From Chitinophaga sp. Ak27 (lineage in GTDB: Bacteria > Bacteroidota > Bacteroidia > Chitinophagales > Chitinophagaceae): a DNA stretch of 64,000 bases. Location: NCBI RefSeq assembly GCF_012726295.1, contig NZ_JABAOB010000004.1:186001-250000 (forward strand), read 5' to 3'. A model generated the notes under the pieces. It worked only from the letters and a program-made list of their open reading frames with translations. It searched no databases and was not told the origin of the DNA. This document shows positions 58,215 to 64,000 of the stretch, piece by piece. Every line of letters starts with the position of its first letter. Positions within the stretch are counted from its first letter, which is position 1. Both the position numbers and the translations under genes were made by a program.

Positions 58215-59015
58215 ATGAATGAATTAATCCAACACATTATTGACAATCCCATACCTTCCCTGATCATAGTAGGGAACCTTGTGATCATCGAAAGCCTGTT
58301 GTCAGTAGATAATGCAGCCGTATTAGCTACCATGGTAATGGATTTGCCGGAAAAACAACGTGACAGAGCCCTGAAATATGGTATTTTGGGCGCTTACCTG
58401 TTCCGTGGTTTAGCGATGCTGTTCGCTTCCTTCCTCATTAAAATCTGGTGGCTAAAACCATTAGGCGGTCTGTACCTGTTATACCTGGTATATGGCTGGT
58501 GGAGAGACAAAAAAGCAAAAGAAGCTGCCAACGGAGAAGAAGAGGAAGAAAGTATTGATAAATCTGAAAAATGGCTATATAAAGTAACTGTGGGCGCCAT
58601 CGGGCCTTTCTGGGCTACAGTAGCCTTGGTAGAGCTCATGGACATGGCGTTTTCCATCGATAACATTTTTGCGGCGGTAGCCTTTACCGATAATATCATC
58701 CTGGTATGCCTTGGCGTATTTATCGGTATCCTGGCCATGCGTTTTGTGGCGCAGGCTTTCGTAAAGCTGATGACAAAATTTGCGTTCCTGGAAGCAGCCG
58801 CCTTTATCGTGATTGGTATCCTGGGAATAAAACTGACGTTGTCTATTTACGAGCACTTCTTCCCGGAGTCCGGACTGACACACTTCCTGGAAAGCTCACA
58901 GGCAGATATTATGACTTCCATCTTAACAGTGGGTATTTTTATCGTACCGATTATTACTTCAGCCCTGTTGAACGTGCCTAAGCGCAATACTTCCACTGAG
59001 CTGGAAAAGAAATAA
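58215..59015 (+). CDS. terC: TerC family integral membrane protein
   Basis: A 266-residue membrane protein with about seven to eight helices. Two family signatures carry conserved acidic residues within helices: IIESLLSVDNAAVLATMV (about residues 22-39) and LMDMAFSIDNIFAAVAF (about 140-156). A charged loop (AANGEEEEESIDKSEK) lies between. TerC is the membrane hub of Ter systems and is linked to metal ion, especially manganese, export in some bacteria. Last gene of the plus-strand Ter arm, ending at a terminator. Confidence 0.95.
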   Translation: MNELIQHIIDNPIPSLIIVGNLVIIESLLSVDNAAVLATMVMDLPEKQRDRALKYGILGAYLFRGLAMLFASFLIKIWWLKPLGGLYLLYLVYGWWRDKKAKEAANGEEEEESIDKSEKWLYKVTVGAIGPFWATVALVELMDMAFSIDNIFAAVAFTDNIILVCLGVFIGILAMRFVAQAFVKLMTKFAFLEAAAFIVIGILGIKLTLSIYEHFFPESGLTHFLESSQADIMTSILTVGIFIVPIITSALLNVPKRNTSTELEKK

Positions 59016-59023
59016 GACAGGAT

Positions 59024-59056
59024 TTGCACCAGTCTCCGGATTGGTGCAATTCTTTT
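59024..59056 (+). terminator. Terminator between the two convergent Ter arms
   Basis: TTGCACCA (59024-59031) and TGGTGCAA (59042-59049) form a perfect 8-bp stem followed by TTCTTTT. It lies 8 bp after terC and abuts the stop codon of the minus-strand gene at 59058. Confidence 0.8.
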
Positions 59057-59057
59057 A

Positions 59058-60023
59058 TCAGATAGCGTCGGTATTCAGCATCGTCCTTAAAATATTCGTC
59101 TGTACATCAAAGTTGCCGATATTCTGCAGGAAATTTACATCCCCGATTTTTTCGCAATACTCTTCCAACACTCCTTTTACATTGTCCGGTATAGCCACTT
59201 TCAGGATATTGGCCCGGCTCATCAACTGATCATTTTTATCGGTTAGCTCCTGTATCAGTTTCGCTTTTTTAGAAAGGGTATTGGTCCAGTCGATATCTTT
59301 TACCTGGGAAGGGTCACAAAAGAGAAAGAGATTTTTGGAAGGATAATAAATGAAGAATTTATCTTCCGTAGTAAATTTATAAATTTCCACCACCAGGTTC
59401 CCTGCTTTCAGTCCGTAGAAAAACTCGTTGCGGAAGTCTGTCTTACAAAGCCATCCCATCAGCTTTTTCTGGATAATGGCATAGTTGTTCCGGTATACTT
59501 CTTCCGGGGTAAAACTCGTCAATGCCTGCAATGTTTCCGGGGAAATATCAAAATAAAAATCCTGGGAAAAGCGGGCGCTAAAGGCATTGATGTTTTTGGA
59601 GAAAGGGTAGTCTTCGGAGCCATCAGAGAGCACTTGGTACAATTTCCGGAGAGACAGGTTAATTTTAAGTGCCTGCTTTTGTTTGTCCAGGTTAAAATTC
59701 TTTTCTGAGAAAACAGAGTCATTGATTTTGTCGATCAGTTCTTTGTTGATCTGTATTTCATCAAAGATGAGGCTCACATTCCGCTCATTGCTGGTCTTTA
59801 TTTTCTTCAGCAATTCAATGGCTGTGGCGGTGTATTGCAAGTGAAACAGCTCCAGCTTATTGATATCGAGTTCCGGGTTCGTTTCAAATAATTTATGGAC
59901 AACCTGGCTTCGGAGGTATATTTTGTAAATAATCTCCTCTTCAAAAAAAGCGGACAGCAATTGTAGCTTGCTGATGGTTTTATTTGAGTCATTTAATATT
60001 CTTGCCAGGTTATCCTCCATCAC
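59058..60023 (-). CDS. Unrecognised protein linked to TelA in the Ter cluster
   Basis: A 321-residue cytoplasmic protein of no family I recognise. It is rich in Leu, Lys, Asn and Phe. The N-terminal 140 residues look helical (NDSNKTISKLQLLSAFFEEE; FDEIQINKELIDKIND), the middle is mixed (about 175-245, with EVYRNNYAIIQKKLMGWL and LVVEIYKFTTEDKFFIYYP), and the end is helical with a hydrophobic heptad. No metal or nucleotide motif is seen. It starts 10 bp after TelA in the same operon and is the last gene of the minus arm. ATG one codon later (60020) is an alternative start. A role with TelA is inferred from position only. Confidence 0.85.
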   Translation of the reverse strand: MMEDNLARILNDSNKTISKLQLLSAFFEEEIIYKIYLRSQVVHKLFETNPELDINKLELFHLQYTATAIELLKKIKTSNERNVSLIFDEIQINKELIDKINDSVFSEKNFNLDKQKQALKINLSLRKLYQVLSDGSEDYPFSKNINAFSARFSQDFYFDISPETLQALTSFTPEEVYRNNYAIIQKKLMGWLCKTDFRNEFFYGLKAGNLVVEIYKFTTEDKFFIYYPSKNLFLFCDPSQVKDIDWTNTLSKKAKLIQELTDKNDQLMSRANILKVAIPDNVKGVLEEYCEKIGDVNFLQNIGNFDVQTNILRTMLNTDAI

Positions 60024-60033
60024 TTTATCTCAA

Positions 60034-61134
60034 TTAGCTAACGTTAGTTACGTTTTTCTTCAGTTCTGTTTCCAGGTTTTGTAGTTCGCCATTCAGCACT
60101 TTACGGTTTTCAGCGCCCTGGTCATGAATTCTTTTCACTTCATGCAGGGTTTCAATCAACGACTGGGTAGTACGTTTCAGCGTGTCGATTGATACGACGG
60201 TCTTTTCATTTTCTTTCGCTACCTCGATGCTGTTTTGTTTCAGCAGGTCGGCATTCTTCTGTAAAATGGTGTTGGTCGTATCGGAAATCTTGCGCTGCAT
60301 TTCTACGTTGGCCTTCTGTCTTTGCAGGGCTACGGCAATGGTCAGCTGGTTTTTCCATACCGGGATGGTGGTGGAAATAATAGACTGGGCTTTTTCAGCG
60401 ATAGATGTATTATTGTTTTGTACCAGCCTGATCTGTGCCAGCGATTGCAACATGATAAAACGCACCACCTTCATATCGGCCAGGCGCTTATCCAAACGGC
60501 TGATGAATTCCCGCAGGTCGGCAATTTCATAGTCGTTGTAGTTGGCGGCATTCACTTCCATCTGCGCCAGCTTCTCATTTAGCTCATTGAATTTCAGCTG
60601 ACCGGAAATGATCAAGTCTTCCATCTGTTTGATATAGTTCACGTTGCTGTCGAACATCGTTTGCAGGGAACTATTGTCTTTCAGGGAGTTGATACGACCC
60701 GCTTTTATTTTGTTGGTGATCTTGTCGATATTGGCAATAACGGTATCGTATTTCTGGAAAAGCTTCTGTGCGTCGAACACAATCTTTTTCAGGAAAGGTA
60801 CCTTAGACAGGAAGCTTTTAAAGCCGCCCTGGTTTAGTTCATCAACGTCAATATAGTTTAATTCCGACAGCAGGTCGTTGATCAAACCTCCTACTTCGCC
60901 GGAATTGTAGGTACGCACAGAGGTGAGAAACTCGTTACTGTACCTTTCCATAGAATTTTGTACCTCGGTACCATAATTCAGGATGGAGTTGACATCCGTA
61001 ATTACCAGCGACTTATTCAGTTCTGAATATTTTTGCGCATCCTGCGGCGTAATCTGGGATAAATCGGCGTTGCCGTCTTTATCCAACCGCACCGCGGGTA
61101 AGGTCTGGTCTGTAACATTTGGGTTTACTTCCAT
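60034..61134 (-). CDS. telA: TelA family toxic anion resistance protein
   Basis: A 366-residue mostly helical protein of the TelA/KlaA/YaaN group, of usual length. Recognisable parts are EVGGLINDLLSELNYIDV near residue 75, a long coiled-coil region (about 130-300; IDKITNKIKAGRINSL) and the segment VRFIMLQSLAQIRLVQNNN with IPVWKNQLTIAVALQRQK (about 225-270), the most conserved block of TelA. It supports resistance to tellurite and other stresses by an unknown mechanism. Followed by the unknown 321-residue gene after 10 bp. Confidence 0.93.
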   Translation of the reverse strand: MEVNPNVTDQTLPAVRLDKDGNADLSQITPQDAQKYSELNKSLVITDVNSILNYGTEVQNSMERYSNEFLTSVRTYNSGEVGGLINDLLSELNYIDVDELNQGGFKSFLSKVPFLKKIVFDAQKLFQKYDTVIANIDKITNKIKAGRINSLKDNSSLQTMFDSNVNYIKQMEDLIISGQLKFNELNEKLAQMEVNAANYNDYEIADLREFISRLDKRLADMKVVRFIMLQSLAQIRLVQNNNTSIAEKAQSIISTTIPVWKNQLTIAVALQRQKANVEMQRKISDTTNTILQKNADLLKQNSIEVAKENEKTVVSIDTLKRTTQSLIETLHEVKRIHDQGAENRKVLNGELQNLETELKKNVTNVS

Positions 61135-61193
61135 AAGGTATCTGATTATATAGTGATGATGACTTTACAATAAGTGATCAGAAAATGCAGGGA

Positions 61194-61808
61194 CTACAGG
61201 TAGTTCATGGCTACGGTATTTACCGTTTCCTGGAGCTTCTTATCCCTGGTAGGTTCCCCGATAGCATTGAATTTCCATTCGCCGTTCTTTTTGTAAAACA
61301 CGCCCATCACCATGGATACGTGACCGGCAAAGCCCGGACCGCTGGCAATATCATACGTAGCAAATACTTCGTTTACCCGGGAAGGCGTGCCTTCATAAAT
61401 GCGGATAGAAGCAAATGGAATAGTGCCAAAGTCGTGGCCGCGGAAGCTGTTGAGCACAAACGCGACATAGTTGGTGGCGGCATTCAGGCGGGAGAAATCA
61501 AGGGTAATCACTTCATTATCCAGTCCATCGTTGCCGTTCAAATCGCCTGTGAGGTCATCGCCGCTATGCATGATAGCATTATCTTTTGAGCGGAGGTTAC
61601 CGAAGTATACTACTTCCAGCAATTGTTTCTGTTCGTTGAACAGGGCGCAGCTACCATCCAGGTCTACCGCTTCCTTGGTTTTGGATAAACCAAAGAGGCC
61701 TTTCTTTTCGATAGCGCCCCAGTTGATACCTACACAGATGTGTTGCAGCTTGGCGCCATTGCTTTTTTCGAGGTTAATACGCTGACCTTTCTGAAGATTG
61801 ATTGCCAT
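61194..61808 (-). CDS. TerD family protein (minus arm, copy 1)
   Basis: A 204-residue TerD-domain protein. It opens with AINLQKGQRINLEKSNG and has VDLDGSCALFNEQK (about 46-59) and IMHSGDDLTGDLNGNDGLD (about 78-96) with the acidic calcium-type loops, then DNEVITLDFSRL. It differs from the TerD copies of the plus arm mainly in the shorter C-terminal tail (FNAIGEPTRDKKLQE). It lies 24 bp after the next terD and 59 bp before telA. Confidence 0.93.
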   Translation of the reverse strand: MAINLQKGQRINLEKSNGAKLQHICVGINWGAIEKKGLFGLSKTKEAVDLDGSCALFNEQKQLLEVVYFGNLRSKDNAIMHSGDDLTGDLNGNDGLDNEVITLDFSRLNAATNYVAFVLNSFRGHDFGTIPFASIRIYEGTPSRVNEVFATYDIASGPGFAGHVSMVMGVFYKKNGEWKFNAIGEPTRDKKLQETVNTVAMNYL

Positions 61809-61832
61809 AAGGATATAGTAATTTTAAATAGA

Positions 61833-62387
61833 TTAATTGTATTTGTTGAGATAATCCTGGAGCCCGCCTTTCATGCCTACGCCTACGGCTTCAAACTTCC
61901 ATTCATCGTTACGTTTATAGATGCGGCCAAACTCTACAGCTGTTTCAATAGAAAAATCTTCTTCCAGCTCATATTTCAGGATCACTTCGTTAGTTACGGG
62001 ATCGAACACACGCACATAGGAGTTCCTTACCTGTCCGAAGTTCTGGCGACGGCTTTCCGCCTCATGAATGGTTACTACCACGCATACTTCCGTTACGCGG
62101 GGATCCATTTTGGAAAGATCAATTTTGATCTGTTCATCATCGCCGGCGCCTTCACCGGTGAGGTTGTCGCCGGTATGTTCTACACCGCCATCGGGAGAAA
62201 CCAGGTTATTATAAAAAACAAAGTGCTGATCAGACAATAATTTTCTGTTTTCACCCATGATGAAGATAGAGGCATCGAGGTCGAAGCTGGTGCCGGTAGT
62301 AGATGCGTTGGCATCCCATCCCAATCCTATGGTGAATTTAGGCGCATTGATCGCCTGCCGCTGTCCCTTTTGCAAATTAATTGCCAT
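61833..62387 (-). CDS. terD: TerD family protein (minus arm, copy 2)
   Basis: From ATG 62387 the protein has 184 residues and begins AINLQKGQRQ, the same opening as the other copies; a longer frame to 62474 runs into the preceding gene and is rejected. Calcium-type motifs FDLDASIFIMGEN (about 32-44) and EHTGDNLTGEGAGDDEQI (about 65-82) are intact, and the closing DFSIETAVEFGRIY matches the plus-arm copy at 50935 almost exactly. Its start overlaps the end of the phosphoribosyltransferase gene by 11 bp, implying coupled translation. Confidence 0.93.
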   Translation of the reverse strand: MAINLQKGQRQAINAPKFTIGLGWDANASTTGTSFDLDASIFIMGENRKLLSDQHFVFYNNLVSPDGGVEHTGDNLTGEGAGDDEQIKIDLSKMDPRVTEVCVVVTIHEAESRRQNFGQVRNSYVRVFDPVTNEVILKYELEEDFSIETAVEFGRIYKRNDEWKFEAVGVGMKGGLQDYLNKYN

Positions 62388-63219
62388 GTTGTACGCTTTT
62401 ATGTTTACTGTTGAATAAGTAATTATTGATAAAGTTAAGGTTTTTCTGGTAGGCTTCAATCGTATGATAGCCATTGCCCAGCGCCATATTATACAAAAGA
62501 TTTATGAATTTATCCGATTGATTTTGCAGGAAAATACAAAAAGATTCGTAGTCATAGTTCAATATGTACTTCACCAGGCGGGTGTTGATAAAGAATGGTT
62601 CCTGCTGGATAATTCTTTCCAGATGGAAAATTGATTTCACAAAATGGTAATTGAGATGGTTCTCAATATTAGGATGGATGCTCTTATTCTGCAATTCGGC
62701 ATAATACAACAGGTAAATGTCATTCTGCAGGTGGTAAGTATCCACCATTTTGAGAATCATTTTTTCATGTCCGCCGGTAATCCTGATATCATCGAGGAAA
62801 AGGATTTTTTTCCCCTCCAGGAATGCTTTGTCGATATGAAAACTATCGTTGCCGATCAGTTTCAGTCGTTGGGCTGCATCCAGCTCTCCGTAATCCTCTT
62901 TATAGGTAATGGTGCGGTGTACCTTGGTTTCCTGTAACACGGGGTATCCATGCGCGGCCAGCCAACGATTGAGCCGAAAAACGAAATGGTTTTTCATCGC
63001 AAAGGTAGCGGTAGGAATAAAAGAGTAGGGGCTGGATACTACTACCAGCTGGGGGACCGGGCCATTTTCCAGGTGTGCCTTGATAAACCCTTCCGCCAGG
63101 CCTATGCCAAAGCGTTCTGCCACTTCATCGTCTCCAAACTTGAAACGGCTGTAGTCATCAGGGCAAAATCCGAAATTGCCGGTATCGGTAATTTTGTGCA
63201 ATGAATAAGTAGTCGTCAT
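62377..63219 (-). CDS. Phosphoribosyltransferase-like protein of the Ter biosynthetic module
   Basis: A 280-residue protein with a type I phosphoribosyltransferase PRPP loop: ILFLDDIRITGG (residues 139-150), where two acidic residues precede the TGG. Upstream are PQLVVVSSPYSFIPTATF (56-73) and an Arg-rich segment. The family is found in Ter operons next to HAD and ATP-grasp-like proteins and is thought to make a nucleoside-like metabolite. Its start overlaps the HAD stop by one base (TGATG), so the two are translated together. No substrate can be named. Confidence 0.85.
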   Translation of the reverse strand: MTTTYSLHKITDTGNFGFCPDDYSRFKFGDDEVAERFGIGLAEGFIKAHLENGPVPQLVVVSSPYSFIPTATFAMKNHFVFRLNRWLAAHGYPVLQETKVHRTITYKEDYGELDAAQRLKLIGNDSFHIDKAFLEGKKILFLDDIRITGGHEKMILKMVDTYHLQNDIYLLYYAELQNKSIHPNIENHLNYHFVKSIFHLERIIQQEPFFINTRLVKYILNYDYESFCIFLQNQSDKFINLLYNMALGNGYHTIEAYQKNLNFINNYLFNSKHKSVQHGN

Positions 63220-63914
63220 CAGTTAAGCAGGGTTGAAATACATTGATGATTAGAATTGATCAGCAGCGAAGCAATGCCCATGGCATCCGCGCCTAGTATA
63301 TCCGCTCTTTTGTTGTCGCCAATATGAATGATATCCGCTAAAGCAGCCGGTTGCTGCCTGTTGGCGGCTACGGTATCCAGCATAAGCCGGAACAATGCCG
63401 CATTGGGCTTTGACATACCCACTTCGTCGGAATATAACTGGAAGTCGAGATAGGGCGACAGTTCCAGCTGTTGTAATACTTTACGCAGCGTGCTCCCCTT
63501 GATAAAAGCTGTATTGCTCAGCAGGCTCACTGTAGTACCGGGGTTTTGTTTTAACTGCCGCAGCACCTTCACGGTTTGCGAACAATAAACCACTGGCAGG
63601 TATCGCAGCACCAGGCTTTCCATTTCCTGGTAAAGTGCCGGCAGATCAATGGTGTCGAACGAATGACTGAAATCGTTGATCTCATTGATCACCATCAGGT
63701 ACATTTCCTCCGCGTCGATGTTGCCGCCCGTTTTTTCGTTGATGGCATTACACATCAGGTCTACCTTCCGGAAAATCCGGCCCACGGCTGCTTCCGGCTT
63801 CTGCAGCGGGTTGAAGTGGGTATAAAAAAATCGCGTCCGCTCCTGTTTAAATAAAGGATTGGATTTGATGAGTGTTAACCAGAGGTCAAAAGAATAATGT
63901 TGGTATTGATTCAT
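63219..63914 (-). CDS. HAD-superfamily protein with altered motif I, Ter biosynthetic module
   Basis: From ATG 63914 the protein has 231 residues; a longer frame to 63950 would overlap the preceding gene. Motif I reads FDLWLTLI (Asp10, Trp12): the nucleophile Asp is present but the usual second Asp is Trp. Motif II is SLLSNTAFI, motif III lysine in GMSKPNAALF, and motif IV IIHIGDNKRADILGA keeps the metal Asp. So it is a phosphatase-like fold with a changed general acid/base, known in Ter-linked HADs. Coupled to the phosphoribosyltransferase gene by a one-base overlap. Confidence 0.88.
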   Translation of the reverse strand: MNQYQHYSFDLWLTLIKSNPLFKQERTRFFYTHFNPLQKPEAAVGRIFRKVDLMCNAINEKTGGNIDAEEMYLMVINEINDFSHSFDTIDLPALYQEMESLVLRYLPVVYCSQTVKVLRQLKQNPGTTVSLLSNTAFIKGSTLRKVLQQLELSPYLDFQLYSDEVGMSKPNAALFRLMLDTVAANRQQPAALADIIHIGDNKRADILGADAMGIASLLINSNHQCISTLLN

Positions 63915-63928
63915 GTATTTTTCCAGCT

Positions 63929-64000
63929 TTATGATCTGGTGTTGCCCCATGCTTCTACAGTTTCAGGGTTAACCCGTGGCATCATGTTATTAGTTGGGCT
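63929..64000 (-). CDS. C-terminal end of an upstream Ter-cluster gene (partial)
   Basis: On the minus strand a frame is open from the window edge to a TAA at 63931-63929 and encodes 23 residues ending NNMMPRVNPETVEAWGNTRS. The stop lies 14 bp before the HAD start at 63914, the tight spacing typical of this operon, so it is very probably the end of the next Ter biosynthetic gene. Neighbours of this type in other genomes include ATP-grasp, citrate-lyase-like and StiP-like proteins, but the fragment is too short to choose. Confidence 0.5.
   Translation of the reverse strand, partial: SPTNNMMPRVNPETVEAWGNTRS

Noticed and set aside
50935..64000. Recently acquired genomic island
   Set aside because: No integrase, tRNA, insertion sequence or flanking repeat is visible, and base composition looks like the rest of the window; the right edge is not seen.

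Overview
The window looks like a chromosome segment of a Bacteroidota bacterium close to Chitinophaga (Chitinophagaceae). The basis is the SusC/SusD pair with FecR and ECF sigma factor, two TonB-linked receptors, outer-membrane lipoproteins with loose lipoboxes, many small AraC/HxlR/ArsR-type regulators, and a mid-range G+C. I saw no rRNA, tRNA, insertion sequence, prophage or CRISPR array. Both ends cut through genes.

Layout. 1-3 kb: small housekeeping or accessory genes, with a Crp/Fnr regulator divergent from an SDR enzyme. 3-9.4 kb: a tripartite RND efflux operon. 10-16.8 kb: a SusD/SusC/FecR/ECF-sigma nutrient uptake unit, with the sigma gene divergent. 16.8-17.5 kb: a dehydrogenase pseudogene. 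17.6-23.4 kb: a minus-strand operon for an anion channel, a cytochrome-b-like membrane subunit, a NasC-like molybdenum enzyme, a four-cluster ferredoxin, a Tat-type Rieske protein and a small membrane protein, probably for nitrate or another oxyanion. 23.4-29.2 kb: mixed regulators and enzymes. 29.4-34.5 kb: a TonB receptor with a NadR-type bifunctional enzyme, divergent from an AraC regulator carrying a heavy-metal-associated motif and a flavin/2Fe-2S reductase, with palindromes and a tandem 44-bp repeat in the control regions. 34.5-37.1 kb: a deacetylase and hypothetical envelope proteins. 37.1-37.9 kb: a Gfo/Idh/MocA pseudogene.

38.0-42.1 kb holds the most novel-looking unit. It is a compact plus-strand cluster behind a good Bacteroidota-type -7 box: a class I isoprenoid-synthase-like protein, a 38-residue membrane micropeptide, a radical SAM/SPASM enzyme, a Gfo/Idh-like oxidoreductase and a methyltransferase. 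It resembles a small biosynthetic pathway, perhaps for a modified isoprenoid, but no product can be named from sequence. 42-50.8 kb carries ordinary enzymes (DinB-like, AHSA1/ArsR, LpxR, DUF4139, HAD-IIA, GMC oxidoreductase, PepD).

50.9-64 kb is a large Ter (tellurium/chemical stress) system in two convergent arms. The plus arm holds two TerD, two vWA (TerY) proteins, an AIM24-like protein, a third TerY with a zinc ribbon, a PP2C phosphatase, a kinase-like protein and TerC. The minus arm, coming from beyond the right edge, holds the end of an unknown gene, a HAD-like protein with an altered active site, a phosphoribosyltransferase, two TerD, TelA and an unrecognised 321-residue protein. The TerY/phosphatase/kinase set matches the TerY-P triad described for Ter systems; TerC and TelA are the membrane and anion-resistance partners.

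Two genes (an alcohol-dehydrogenase-like gene and a Gfo/Idh gene) have clear internal deletions joining two reading frames, and a third (small membrane protein near 9.5 kb) lacks a usable start. These could be real decay or assembly errors.
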